DNA of 64,000 nucleotides from Myripristis murdjan. Taxonomy: Eukaryota > Chordata > Actinopteri > Holocentriformes > Holocentridae. The notes beneath the pieces were generated by a model. It saw only the letters and a list, made by a program, of their open reading frames with translations. It was not told the origin of the DNA and searched no databases. Where the stretch lies: contig NC_043986.1 of assembly GCF_902150065.1 (NCBI RefSeq), forward strand, positions 11,027,390 to 11,091,389. Reading direction: 5' to 3'. A program made the translations under genes and the position numbers. Positions 42,798 through 56,339 of the stretch are shown here, piece by piece. Within the stretch, counting starts at the first letter, position 1; every line of letters begins with the position of its first letter.

Positions 42798-43546
42798 TAC
42801 ATTGTCTTTTCCACTGGGAAAAACCCAGCGTCTAGGCATAATAATTTTGAGACTGACTCCCAGAAAGTTGTTTCTCATACCATTTGCTGAAGCACAGGTG
42901 TGGAGCGTCCAAACGGTATATCCAAATGGCGCAGATCATTGGAAAAGCCCAATCAGATGTCATGGCAACATGTGCTGAGTCTTTGATGACTCATTGCATT
43001 AATTCACCATCCTGGGCCACCTGGGCCTCAAATGTTCCTCTCATAAACTAGATCGAAAAGGCAGGCTCCAAGGCAATAATAATATTAATAATAATACATT
43101 TACAAAAAGATATTTACACAGTAAAATACACATGTATTGTACAATGAGATGTGTCAGTATGCTGAAGTTTAAATAGAGCTGTATCCCTGCGGTTGTTCTT
43201 TGTTTTGCGGTATAGACAGGATGGGGTATTGGGCATTTTCATGACTGAGAGGGCAGCGTCTAAACAGGCCAAGGCAAGACAAATGACATGAGTCACCTCT
43301 TCAATCTCTGACTTGGCATTTTGAGAATAACAACAGCTACAAAGAGAAAATAGATCCCAGATGATGGACCTAAAAAAACAGACGGGGGATAAACAGATTC
43401 TCTGAAAGAGTTACTCAAAGAGCAAAACAAACACCCAAACTATGGGAACGAGTGGGTGTGTGTGCGTGTATGGAAAAGTAAAACAATTGCGTCGCCCTCT
43501 TCAGTCCTGGAAGGGCAAAGGCAATGGGGACTGGGCTGACTGGAAT

Positions 43547-45889
43547 CTACTTGCACACGTTGACCCACTCTGTGACCCGACACTCCTCACACAGCACATA
43601 GCAGCACCAGTGGAAGCGGCAATGGCAGCGCTCGCTGCGTGTCTGTTTCAGGATGTTGTGTCCGCGGCCGCAGCACAGTGAGCTGCAACTGTCCATACTG
43701 TGGCTGGTTTTGTTACAGATGCGTCCCTGCGTGCCCAGAGAGTCTATGGATGTGTCACGTTCACAGAAGTCTGGAGACTTCTCAAAGTAAACCAGCTCTC
43801 GAGACATGCTTCGACGGCGACCAAGCCCCCCTGTTCCCCCATTAACCCTGTTCCCAATTCGTGTGTTGAAAACCCCATTGTTCTTGTTCTGAGAGTTGAC
43901 AAAAACAGCTGACAAAAACTTGTCCTTAAGAAGGGAGCCAACAAGTCGGAACTCTGGGGACACATGCCAGCAGGTCTTGAACTGACAGCTGCCTGAGGTG
44001 CCGTGGCATTTGCACTTCCTCTTCATGTTGTCAGTCACTATCTGTGTAGACGAGGTAAAAGGATGTAAGAGGATTAGAAGTGCACTTATGAGACTAATGA
44101 TGATGTATTCCCATAAACAGATGGGCTGCAGTCTTAAGAATACAAATAACATACAGACTGTAAGGCAAGAAAGTTACTGACCTGCCGTCCCACACGGTTG
44201 TTATGTATCCGCATGCGAGCGTGGATGTCCCTTGGGGATCCGCGGGAGTCTAACCAGTCCCTGGAGAAACGGTCCCCAAAACGGGCATCATGACTGCAGC
44301 CACCCCACTCCCAGGTTTCCTGCATGGAGGTCAACTCATCTGGTAAGGGCTTGAGCAGAGTGGAGGGGTGAGCAGAGCGCAGGTTGGTGGGCAGGTCGCC
44401 ATGGTGACCACTTAACTCGGAGGGTAATGACCGTGTCATGCCCATGCCTACCCCGCCCTTCTGCAGGGTCTGCAGCTGCAGCTGTGTGAGTTTCAGTCGG
44501 ATCTTGTCATCGTCCAGGCGACGCTTGGCCTCACAGCCACACCCCCGCAGCTTGCCCATACTGCAGGCTGAGGCCACAGAGTGAGCCACACCCGCAGCCA
44601 GCAGGGACAGGGAGAAGGCACTCTCACGAAAACCTGGAAGCAAGAGATAAATGCTCAAAGACTTTATCATGGTTCATTACAGAGATGAAAATGATAATTA
44701 CAGTGTAAACAAACTGCAAAAAGATGCTACACTTTAGGTAATATCCTTCAATTACTGTGCCCAGAGTACACAAAAAAATCTCTTCCCTCCTGCCTTCACC
44801 TTCTCCTCACAACCTTCTTGTCACATCTGTCCATCACTACCCCGCCTCTGTGTCTCACCCCTGTTGAGGATGGCGCTGTGGTGGGGCAGCTTGCCATGGC
44901 CCTCCAGTGAGGAGCAGTTCCAGCGCTGGTCCCGGAGTTGGTGCTGGCATTCATGGATGGCCACCTGGATGCCCTGCAGAGCAGAGGCCGTCACATCGGG
45001 GCTGCGCACACACATTCGCATCTGGCGCTTACTGAGGCCTGCCAGCCTCAAGCATACTGAGTTAGGGGTCAGAACTGGATCTCCTGCCACCTTCAGGCCA
45101 AGGATATCATTACACAGCACCCTGCAGAGAGAAAGAGAGAAGGTGAGGGGGTGGTGACTAGAGCTGGTCAGAGGCTCATTAGTCAAGTAAACAGGAGTGT
45201 GTAGCAGTGAGGAGATGTTTAAGACAATCAACAAAATCTACATAATATTAAAAATGATTTGAAAAGGATATGATATGAAAATATGACTAAAACTGAGAGA
45301 TTTGCTGTTAACGTTTAGCCATAAAATGGTGTTTATCAAGTGCACATGTATTTACTACTGTGTTTCCAGTGATGTGGCCAAAGGCAGGGGAAAATAAAAT
45401 TCCAAACTCTATGATCACCCAGCTGAGAAGTCCCAAATAAAAACAGCAAAGAAGGAAATGGCCACATGCATACATGAGGAGATAATTACTATGGGGTGCA
45501 TGTTGAATTCCTCATGGCACATTTCAGATTCCCCACAGACTGATAAATCACTAAACATGATTAAAACACTCATGGCAACGTCTCATCATTAAAGCAAAAT
45601 CAACCTGGATAAAATATGGCAGACATGTCTAGGACGTTTTACATTTTTTTTTTTTTTTTAAGTTAAAGTTGGTGTTTTTACTTGTTTTAACTGACTCTGT
45701 GCAAGCTTTTTGGAAAATCCTCTACCAGAAACTTCCCTCAACTCTGAGTTGTCGAACCTGATAGCCAGAATCAGCATGTAACATCAACTCTCCTGGCGCT
45801 CTCAAGTGCACTTACGTTAATGCAGGTGACATTAGTGCGGCTGCCAAAATCACGAATTTGTCCCAACGGAGTTTGTGTGATAGCTCCAT
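43547..45889 (-). CDS. wnt10b: Wnt10b secreted signalling protein
   Basis: Wnt10b is a secreted lipid-modified ligand of Frizzled/LRP receptors. Four coding exons on the minus strand: 45816-45889, 44859-45121, 44182-44633, 43547-44041, summing to 1284 nt, 427 residues. [20 protein letters not shown] begins a signal peptide. Wnt landmarks: [76 protein letters not shown] (the acylation motif, about residues 273-288), [13 protein letters not shown] and the cysteine-rich end [16 protein letters not shown]. The lengthened insert between the GCGCE and WGGCS motifs, and divergent linkage to wnt1 with arf3 downstream, point to Wnt10b. Exon 1 must end at TTAAC to keep frame; the next acceptor is followed by GGTGCTG. 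Confidence 0.95.
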
Positions 45890-47375
45890 TTTGATAAGGC
45901 TCTTTCCCGACGTGACATTAAAACACTGGTGTTAAAATCCTGTATCCACAAGAATTGAAGAAGAGTGGAGTATTATCGATGCGCCGCCAAACGACCGAAG
46001 AGTGAAGACGGGGAGCTGAGGAGCTCGGGGGCGAGAGTAAACGGGAGGGGGGAGAAAAAGAGGGGAGGGGAGATGCCTCTACAGGCGGTTGTTTGCAAAA
46101 TATTAGCCAATATGAAAAAAGGGATCAACAGTTGACCATGATTCTATATGGGAACATGGCTAATTCCTCAAGCGTAAAATGACGTCTCCAAACTTTTACG
46201 CGTGGGCAACACTTTCCTTACCGTACGCGTAAAAGTCCAAGTTATGGTCCTGAAATACTAGACACCATAAACATATGAACTAATATGGCAATATGAATAT
46301 ATTCCTTCTGCTTTATGCTGGTGCGTAGGTAGATTATACAGCATGCATCTTCATTTTCGGAGAGGGAAAAGAAAGAAGCGTTTTTGTAAGATGGACCGGG
46401 GAATGTCAAAGAAGATTTTGTTCATAAAGGGGTGAGTTAGTTTAAAGGAGAGATGGGGGAGGGGAGATGTGCTGGTTCCACTGTACGACAGGGAGGCAGC
46501 AGCAGGCAGGCGGCTCAGCTCGCAGACCCTCCAACAATACTGTTTTAGTCATCTGGTCCCCCTTCCTCCCACCTCAATCAGAGCGGCTGTTCTTTATTGT
46601 TGTGCTTGAAACAACTTCACTCTGTGAGGGGCAAGTTTTTAATTTCAGAACGGAATATTATCTGGGCTATGCATGCGTTTAAGGGATAAAATAGCTACAG
46701 TGATAGGCCCTCTTTTTGATTATTTACCAAATCATGACATCTTCATACATGGAAAATGGATGTTAGGCTTGATTGTAACCGGAATGGTTACGTTATGCAG
46801 GGTCATGCCAAAAAAGTTACTTCATCTGACTGTTAATACTTTTAAATCCATCGCATTATGTGTCTCATTTTTATTGACTCAACTGAAAACTACCAACCTT
46901 AATTAAATATTCAACTTAAGTCTTTTTTGCTCAGTAATGAGTTCAAGCCTCGAAATATTTCTTAGCTAAGTCAGGGTGATGTGTCATGAGCTGGACAAAT
47001 GAGACTACCGAGCTTGTGTTTAAAAGGTCATCCAAATTGAAAAAAAAAAAAAAAAAAGAAAAATGAAAAGAAACCTCTAAATTTTCTGAATCAACAGGTC
47101 CAACACACTTCGATAATTATCCCACAGATTAAAAAATATGTGCATAAATTCTGCTCACATTTAAACAAGAGGAGGCCGTTGCAATAGAGAGGATGCGTGT
47201 TGGCTGCTTTCATAAAATTAAGTTAAAACCCCCCTCAAACACGGTTCGCGCAGTGACACCAATTCTTTATCTAATCTCCTTCCATTCCCTAAGCTGGAGC
47301 AATGAAAAGTGCATTAGCATTCTGCCTTGGCGTGTATATCTAAGTGGCTTAAAAAGTGATTTGAAGTTGATTTGT

Positions 47376-47383
47376 ATATAAAA
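47376..47383 (+). promoter_or_regulatory. Strong TATA-box candidate
   Basis: TATATAAA followed by a GC-rich run, 2.0 kb upstream of the wnt1 ATG and about 1.5 kb behind the wnt10b ATG. Its orientation would drive wnt1-sense transcription from about 47410. A long 5' UTR or a 5' intron would be needed. Confidence 0.35.
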
Positions 47384-47562
47384 GGCCCCCCTTTATCCGG
47401 ATTGAAGCTCTAATCTGCTCGGTGTCGCATGACTGCTCCAGGAAACCCGTTTGAGCACCTTTATAAGGCGGGAGTATAAACGTAGTATGGCTGTCATTAA
47501 AGCCCTTCTACAAAAGCCCACTTCCTTTTACTGTCATCTGAGGGGGAAAAGGGACAAAAAGA

Positions 47563-47567
<5 letters not shown>

Positions 47568-47638
<71 letters not shown>
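47568..47638. repeat. (GA)n microsatellite
   Basis: About 35 GA units between the two wnt genes. Confidence 0.95.
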
Positions 47639-47642
<4 letters not shown>

Positions 47643-49392
47643 TTAACCTACAACCATGACGTGACTAATGTGGGGTATGCAAATTAGCAGATAAATGTCA
47701 CATAATGAAACATTCACCCCGAACCAATATGAAGAACTTTGGGGACATTTACTCCTAGTCTGGGGTTAGATGGAGATGCCGCAAAGTGGCTCAAGCTGTG
47801 ATTACACTACATGTGCGTCGAGGGAGGTCTGCAGGCCAGATGTTTGGACTGGTTTTTATTCTTATTCGCCCCCCCTCTTTTCTTGGTTCATCATTCATCA
47901 AACTTCTGATTGGAGACAGTATTTCATCTCTCTTTTCGAAAAAAAAAAAAATGAATTGCCAAACAAGCAGTGCAGGCTGTATGAATACCATCTTATAGGC
48001 TGTAGACCTGGGCTCCATTTGTGCTTTAGTTTCGTTGTGCGCGTGCGTGCGCGTGAATCGGACTATAAAGACTGCTGGCGGTACAGACTTATGTTTATTA
48101 GTCCAAACAAAAAAAAATGCGAGTTTGCATTTAGAAAGACCTTCACATATCCAAGGCCTATTTTCCCTCATAACGCTATTAATAATTACGCAATTGTAAT
48201 AAAGCAAAAATAGAGTCGTAAAGGATCTCTGGTAAAAGGGAATTTCAGTTCTCTCAGAAAATGTCCTTAGTCAGTGCAAACATTTTGAGAGCGTAACTAT
48301 ACAAGTGTGCTGAAGAAAGAAGGAGGAGACGCGGTTAGGGAGTAATCCAACCACCGGGTAAAAAGGGCAGTTTTAGATGGCTCATATTCCGCTGTAACTG
48401 TACTGCACCGTGACACCAGCTTTGAGCAGCACTGGAGCACCAAACTGGGCGCACCCACAGCATCTTTACCAACACATCATTGCTCTGGAGGGATTTTTTT
48501 TTTTTTTTTTTTTTTGCTCTGCAAGACTGGATGTGGAAGCCCGCGGCCAGTGGGAAAAATACTCCTAACTGCACACATTTAGGCGACAGGGAATCGATTC
48601 TTTGATTACCGTGAGATTCCACAAGTAAAATGCGCAACACTGTGGATTGCTCTGTTTTTTGTGACTCTCTTCCTTTCTCCTTTCTGTCCGGTTGTGTTTT
48701 CTTTATTCATTGTGCACCCTATGAAGAGCATTAACTATCCCTCCTTCCAATCCTATTGAAAAGGGTCCGAAAAAAACAGAGGGAGATGAGAGCAGCAAAT
48801 CCCTTTTTTATTCCCCTCGTAGCGCTCAATAAGAGAAGAATGTGTTGCCTATCAGTCACCGAGGGGATCAAGTCTTCGGGACTGTCCCACGCGTTCAATG
48901 CGCTGTGCAGAGCATCACTGAGAGAGACAGAGTGAAGAGGACGACAGCAGCAGTAGCATCCTGCCTGGAAGCTTCACATCATTTAACAACCTGTCTCCCC
49001 TCAAGATTCATTTTGGTCAATTAGGGCTGCTTGGCTTGGCTGCTTCTCTCACCTTTCAAGCTCTCTCACTGGAATGTGGTGTGGTGAGTACACCTTGCAG
49101 CGTGGTAATTTGACAATAATTGATCAGAACATAGGGATAAAAAATTAATTTTGACTAACAGCCTCATGTAAGGCACCGTGATATAGAAAAACAGGCAGTG
49201 GCGTACATGTGCATATTCTGTTGTCTTCTTGTGCATTTAATTAGGTTAGTTTTAATTTGCTGCAATTTGGGAAATTCAAGAGAACGCCAAAGTGTATTTG
49301 AAAGTGCAACTGTGCTACAGCAGCATCCATGACAAACTGTCATCAAAGTTGAAGCTTAACTTTTTCCTCAACATGTTTAAATTGAAGACGCA

Positions 49393-52300
49393 ATGAGGAG
49401 CCTGGCGCTGCTTTTAGGCGTGAAAGCCGCTTGCATCCTGCTGGTGTCTTCACTCTCAGGCACAGGGGCCGTCAACAACAGCGGCCGGTGGTGGTGAGTT
49501 CCCTTTATATATGTGAGATATTCATTCAATTATCAGCGCGCTCGTTTCAAAACTCCAATTTAACACTGGTTTGCAGTGAAATGGGCTGAGAGATCCTGCG
49601 CTGCCATATGAACATTATTACTGGGCTACCACATTTCATGCTCCGTGCTCGAAATAATGTGTTATTTTTGGCACCCATTCACAATTTCTGCTCAGAACGC
49701 CCCCTCTCCAAAAAAAAAAAAAAAAAAGAAAGAAAAAAAGGACACAAACAGCAACCACAGGCCATTATGAGGAATTTAAAGCGTCGTTTCCAAATTACTG
49801 CAGCTATAGCCTATTTAACATTTTCGATTGAAACCATTGTTCTTTCTCTGAAACGACGGAATATTCAGTGTTTTTCTGTTTTTTGCAGCAGCAGCCTGCT
49901 TAGGCCTAATGATAACAATTTTACTTTTTTGAATTCGCGGCAGCCCAAATTTACTCCCTATCGCTCTCTCCCTTCCTCTCCCTCTCTCTGCCTCCCTGTC
50001 ATTTGGACAGTGCGGTTTGAACACCAGACAACATTTTTCAGTCCAATGTGGGATAAATTAAATATGGATTTATTTCATGGCTGAAAGGAATCCCATACCA
50101 GGTCGTATCCAGGGTCGTATTCATCTAATACACTAAACCTTCTACTCTCTATAGCATCAGAATTATTTTTAAACTGCTTCCACTCGCCAATATTTTCTTG
50201 TAAACTTAAAAACCAGAACTATTAAAAAATGTTGCGCTCAGGATTTGCTGCACTTTTTGCATTAGCGGGTACGTCGTCTGGCATGGACTACAAAAAAATT
50301 ATAAACGGCAGCTAATGACCAGATAACGAAGGTTTTTGTCATTTTCTGCGACGTCATTTGATGGATAGATTGAGCGCAGGGAGTTAATGCGACTTTCAAT
50401 GTTCAGCACGTCAGCTGAAAACAGGCTATGCCACGAAAACAATGGGAAGGAGACACCGCAAAAGAAGGGAGAGCAGAAATGGAGAAAACATCCGCAGATG
50501 AGATTATTACTAACGTTCCCAAGCCTCCACCACACAACTGTCTGGGTCAGCCTTCTGACTAACAGGCCAAGACTCACCCGCTTCCCCGGCTAATAGTTAA
50601 CAGGAGCCACACGACCACTGGACCGTACGTGAAAACGGGCTGGAAAAAAAATGCTTGACATAAAAATATGTAAAACATGGTGTGTTTTGATGTGAGAAGA
50701 ATAAATGGTGCGTCTAATCACATGGCCACGAATTAAATTAACGGCTTTGAAAGTCTATGCAGGGATGAATGTTTTTATCAGTAAAAATGGAAAAGGCACA
50801 GGTAGTACAGGTTGCATGGATAACACACTGGCAGGATGCTGTTATAAACCCTCATACCAGAATATAATGTAATGTAATAATCATGTAATATATTATCATG
50901 TTGAGTGCAAGCCCAGGATGGATCCACAAAGTCTCAGTCTCAAGTCTGACACTTCAACTGCAATGCTGAATTTGCTGAATTATTCATATTTGAAGAATGA
51001 ATCTACAAGCTTATTCATTTATTTAATCATCCGCTATTCATGACATAGTGTTTTTGAAGCTTGTTTTTTTGACAGTAAGCATTTTAAATTTTACAAGTAC
51101 TCAGCTGCTGGTCTCAAGAGTCTTACAATGAATGAGCAAGAAGGTCCGCTGTCTGGCTCAGGGACATTTTGATGAGATGGGCACATTTGTAGCTTGTTGC
51201 TGGGATCAAACCTGTGATGTTGGGATCATGTAATAGTATTTATATCCATTAATTCACTCTGCTGTCCCAGGATGGTGTGTACCCCATCCCTTTTTAGCAT
51301 TTGGTTCCTTGCATGGAGCAACAAAGAAAGGAAGGAGAGGAGAATGATGTTGATGGCATAGGCAAAAGAAACATGGCAAAAGAACATGGTTGCATATTAT
51401 AATAATGAAACGTAAAAGAAATTAATAAACATTTAGGAGGTTGATTGTTTAGGGGGCAGGTCAGGTGGTGTTAAAGGTATTTCATGCAGCTCTACTCACA
51501 GGTAAAAAGAAAATAGTTTTATGTTACATTTGCTAAGCCTAAAACTTACATTGTGACTCACAATGTGACCCACTGTCTCTTCATGTTCTTGGAACAGCAT
51601 ACCTCACTGTTTATTATTGTAGTGCCCAAAGAAAACTGTAATTTTAAATGCATAACACTTATGACATGCCAGGGCACATCAGTTTTAAAGAGGGTCACAG
51701 AAAGAGCTACATGCATAAACTGCCAGCTCCCTGCCTCTGATTTCCCCTGTCCTCATGTTGTGCCAGGGGCATTGTCAATGTGGCATCCTCTTCCAACCTC
51801 CTCACCAATTCCAAGAACGTGCAGTTGGTCCTGGACCCGAGCCTGGCCCTACTGAGTCGTCGCCAGCGCCGGCTGATTCGGCAGAATCCTGGCATCTTGC
51901 ATGCCATTGCCGCTGGGCTGCACACTGCCATAAAGGAGTGCAAGTGGCAGTTCCGCAACCGCCGCTGGAACTGCCCGACCACCCACAGCCCAGCGATATT
52001 TGGCAAAATTGTCAACCGTGGTGAGCCTCTCTTGTCTTTCCCACCAGGGAGCGATTGGATAATTTTGGGCAGGATGTCATGCATTCTCTAGTATGCAATT
52101 TGAAAGGCCTTGTCTTTAAATGTTCGACAATTTTGAATAAGTTCTGGTCATTTAGTGCAAAAAAAATGGCATATCTAGCTCCAAAAGGCTGGATCAGGTT
52201 CTAAAGAGAATTTTTGATGTTGTTTCCTCAGGTTGCCGAGAGACAGCATTTGTATTTGCTATCACAAGTGCAGGGGTGACCCATGCAGTGGCTCGCTCCT

Positions 52301-53133
52301 GCTCAGAGGGAGCCATAGAGTCCTGCACCTGCGACTACCGGCGCCGGGGACCTGGAGGGCCAGACTGGCACTGGGGGGGCTGCAGTGACAATGTGGACTT
52401 TGGCCGAATGTTTAGCCGTGAATTTGTGGACTCCAGTGAGAGAGGCCGGGATCTGCGCTACCTCATCAATCTACACAACAACGAGGCAGGGAGAATGGTA
52501 AGGAATTGTTGCTCAGAAGGCATCATGATTCTCTGTTGTTGTCTGAGATTTTGTCAGAATTCCCTCAAACAGTTAACAGTTATTCATTTGAATTCATGTC
52601 AATCAAGATTTCATCAGTAGCCTTTGGTCCTGCTCTTTCAGACAGTGTCATCAGAGATGCGTCAGGAATGTAAGTGCCACGGCATGTCAGGCTCCTGCAC
52701 CGTGCGTACCTGTTGGATGCGCCTGCCCAGCTTCCGTGCAGTGGGTGACTTCCTGAAGGACCGCTTCGACGGTGCATCCAGGGTCGTTTATGCGAACAAG
52801 GGCAGCAACCGTGCCTCTCACCGAGCCGACCCCCGCCATCTGGAACCTGAAAACCCGGCTCACAAACCCCCCTCTAGCAGGGACCTGGTCTACTTTGAGA
52901 AATCGCCAAACTTCTGCTCCTACAATGGCAAAACTGGCACTTTGGGAACATCCGGAAGAACCTGCAACAGCTCTTCTCCAGCCCTGGACGGATGCGAGCT
53001 GCTGTGCTGCGGACGTGGGTACAAGACCCGGACTGAGATGGTGACTGAGCGGTGCCACTGCACTTTTCACTGGTGCTGTCATGTCAGCTGCCTGAACTGC
53101 ACCAGCACACAGACGTTACACCAGTGTCTATGA
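49393..53133 (+). CDS. wnt1: Wnt1 secreted signalling protein
   Basis: Wnt1 patterns the midbrain-hindbrain boundary and dorsal neural tube through beta-catenin signalling. Four coding exons: 49393-49493, 51767-52020, 52232-52497, 52642-53133, summing to 1113 nt, 370 residues, the same length as human WNT1. [20 protein letters not shown] is the signal peptide. Landmarks: [90 protein letters not shown] (acylation motif, Ser about 223), [17 protein letters not shown] and [16 protein letters not shown]. Donors and acceptors are GT-AG; exon 1 to exon 2 joins a split Trp/Gly codon pair. The 2.27-kb first intron may hold regulatory DNA. Confidence 0.97.
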
Positions 53134-54845
53134 TCACAGGTGGACACCAACTAGGAAAATGTGAGGAGAGAGGATCATCCTCTAAGTAAAGCAGGAAGTC
53201 GGCTGAGAATGATACTGGCACACAGTGGTTTGAGATGACAGGAAAAAAGGCTATCAATGAAAATTTTCAAGGCGGGTAAATTGATACAGGGAACTCTCCA
53301 GCACAAAAATCCAATCAGTGTTTTTTTTTTTTTTCTTTTTTTTTTTAGGGAGAAGAGCACAAATATATCAACAGGGTATAGTGGGAGTATGTGTGCTTGC
53401 TCCTTGCTCTTTAGTAAAGAGAGTTTCAGTGCTTTACGATATTAAGAGGGTATTCGTTTACTACTACTAGCCCTGTAGAATGGAAACCGTCCTCATTCCT
53501 CAATAGTTCACCCCACTGAGGAAAAGATAGATGTAGAATTAAATGGACAAAATTAGGAGGCTGAGAATCGATTGCTGTAAACTTTCCAGGTACTACTAAA
53601 TTCTCCTTCTCCCTCACTGCGGGTAGGAACTGGACACAATGTTTGACAGATGTTTCTGTGGCCAGAGAGCCACAAACATGTACTCTCATAAACTGTTGAA
53701 GAACTCTAACAAGAGGGCAGTTATTTTAAACATCGGTGTTTTGTTTTCTTTTGCTGAAGTTTGGCTTTGCTCGCATAAAACTGTGTGAAGTTTATCTCCA
53801 GGGATAGGCTGTACATTCTCAACTGGTGTGTACTTAGGCCCTGGATGCAGCCCAACCTCTTACGATTTCCTCCCCACATTTGCCCCTTTTTGTTAAGATT
53901 GCTCTGGAGTTGAATACACCTCGACCATAATGTAATCCGTCTTGTGACTTAACCGCAGGATGGCCCTGACGTTGCACGACTGCAACCAACAGTGTCCAAG
54001 GATAACAAAAATTTAGGCAAAACCTCTGATTCATTGAGGAAACCTTTACCAAGGAAAAGTAATTTCAATTTACCATCAATACATACTGAATATTATGACA
54101 TGACTTGACGTAGTTTGGCAAATCTAAGGTGTCAATTTCAAAAATGAGACCCTCGCTTCAAAATGAAAACCTCTGCCATTCTTAGAGGTATAGTTACAAA
54201 ACAAAAAGAAGTAAATTCCTGTTGCTAAATATAACTTTGACCCATTAGATTTTTTTCCAGGTTTACAATGAAGAAAGGGTGTGTTACTTCAAATCAGGCT
54301 GCAAAAAGCAGTGATGCATAAGGAAAAAAAAAAAACTGTTGTAAAAAATTATAGCTTGTGCAGAGGAAATCATACTGTATATCAGCTAAGAGAACCAAAA
54401 TATTGTAAATAATAAATATATGAATATATTTATGATAACATTACTTGCAATTTCACTGAATGATTTATGCACCTGTCAATGGATGGAGAATATGCTATCA
54501 TTAGTGTCAAGTCAGGGCATGTTTTGATTTTATGCCTATTCTATTTTGGTGTAATGTAGTTTACACTAAATTGTTTAAAGCAGAACCGACTCTAGAAACA
54601 GAACTTTGTTACTTCTTTGCTTGTTTCCTGTAAAGAAAAAAAAAAAAAAAACACTTGTGATTGGTCATGCACTGAATATTACCTTTGTTTTTTTTTTCAT
54701 TAGTGTAAATACAAAATATTTATTTCTGAGGATTTTTATACTGTTATAGAGAGAAGCGAGAGAACACATTTTTAGATTTGATCAAAAAGTTTAGCTCTGA
54801 GTTTGTTTTGTATTGTACAATAGAACAATAAAGTCTATATTTTCA
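53134..54845 (+). other. wnt1 3' UTR
   Basis: AT-rich sequence after the stop, with TGTAAATA-like (54405), ATTTA-rich and poly(A)/poly(T) tracts, ending at the poly(A) signal at 54827-54832. This gives a 3' UTR of about 1.7 kb. Confidence 0.65.
54827..54832 (+). other. wnt1 polyadenylation signal (AATAAA)
   Basis: ACAATAAAGTC followed within 20-30 nt by a T-rich stretch and then a clear change in base composition. Confidence 0.65.
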
Positions 54846-55992
54846 ATTATGTCGCGCCTTCTGAATCAGTCAAAAGATGCTATTATGCTGGTCATAGCCT
54901 CTGTGCTGGAGATAGTTTTGACAACCAACCAAGTGAGCATATAAGCCTGTCCCTGGGTGTCCTCTGCCTAATCCTATTACCACCGCCAAAGTAGTCTCTT
55001 TCTCCAGCTCAGCCTAACTCATAAAACATCCCTGCATCCTCACTCCCCGCTCCCAGCCACAGAGACGGGCACCGCTTATCCAGCCGCGCAGCTTATATCA
55101 TGCAGTATAGGATTTTACTGCATTAAATGTTTTGCTTCATTTGCTTAATGTCGGAAAGAAATAAAGAAATAATATGAAAAATAATGAAAGGCTAGAATCT
55201 TCCCCACCCCCTGGCATCCTGGCCTGACCACAGGAGTTTGGAAGGCTCATTGCACTTTCTCCTCATCCCACCGCAGCACAGCACAGGGGCAGCCGGGGGC
55301 AGCCAGATAGAGCCAACACACACCCAACAGCCCAAAGGTCCCAGCATCACAGCGATGAAGGTATAGCTGGATCGACAGAGAGCTTGCCATACTGTAGGTG
55401 CGAGGACAATGGGTCGAGACTTTTCAAATTAAAATCCTCATACAGAGAATGATGAGTGAGTGTGGGGTTAGAAAGGGCAGCTGTGGGATGAACTGAGGGC
55501 AAGGGGTAAGGAAAAAACTGGACGGAGAGTGGCCATTATATTAGAGAAATGAGTGAGTGGAAATCTCTTGAAGATGGAACGCAGGAATACACACTTCCCG
55601 TGGCGGGTGCTTAGTGGGTGCAAGTCTTGAGAAAGAGTCCGCACACCAATATGCTCCACGCACACCCTTTCATTAGGAAGTATGCGAACAACATTTCGAT
55701 CCCAGCTTGGGATCTTCATCGGGATGTGCAGACTGTTTCTGGAGACCAGATCTCCTGAAGAAATAACAAGTACAGATTTGGGAGGATAAAGAGGATAAGG
55801 GAACAAAGACCAAATTGACTTAAAATGCTGTGAATTAGAATCATATGAGGAGGGTTTACCAAAACAGAAAAATGTCAGCAAGAGCGATTATTATAATTAT
55901 GGTCTAACACCTCTGATTATTCTAAAAATAAAAGAGGAATATTCTGTCTTGCACTGCTGGCTGATGAGGTAACTTACATAATTAACAAAGGG

Positions 55993-55997
<5 letters not shown>

Positions 55998-56033
<36 letters not shown>

Positions 56034-56170
56034 TATTCTAGGAAAGGGAGCAAAAGCTTGTGAAATTTGTGTCCAAACATGTTCTGATAGAGGTGATCTT
56101 GGAATGACAAAGAAATGGAGAAAAAAGAGAAACAAAGAGAGAAAGAAAGAGGCAGACATGGAGAAAAAAA

Positions 56171-56218
<48 letters not shown>
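55998..56218. repeat. Poly(A) run plus purine-rich and (GA)n tract
   Basis: About 35 A at 55998-56031, then long A/G-only stretches (56104-56218) ending in a (GA)n run from about 56172. Strand composition is strongly asymmetric. Confidence 0.9.
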
Positions 56219-56339
56219 AGGCAGAGTTCAAATCCCAAGCGTGAGAGTGAGGTGGGAGAGTTGGTGGAGAGAGTGAGTGGAGGGGGTGCTGTCTTTGTGG
56301 GAGTGCTGAGGAGTCAGTGATAATTAGCTCAATTAGTGA

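Larger units (their letters stand above)
45890..49392. promoter_or_regulatory. Divergent wnt10b / wnt1 intergenic and promoter interval
   Basis: This 3.5-kb head-to-head space holds both start regions. Next to wnt10b, a C/T-rich stretch in minus sense (46010-46080) may be its 5' UTR. At 47376-47383 on the plus strand, TATATAAA followed by GGCCCCC looks like a genuine TATA box. A (GA)n microsatellite lies at 47568-47638. AT-rich homeobox-type words (for example TCTTTATCTAATCTCC, GTGCATTAGCATT) lie at 47190-47400. Further homopolymers occur at 47041-47058 and 48488-48515. No other gene was seen. Confidence 0.5.

Noticed and set aside
47770-48213. 147-codon ORF between wnt10b and wnt1
   Set aside because: Crosses an A run, overlaps an equally long ORF on the other strand and shows no motif.
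55468-55881. 137-codon minus-strand ORF downstream of wnt1
   Set aside because: No recognisable motif, no splice context and ordinary composition. Probably chance.
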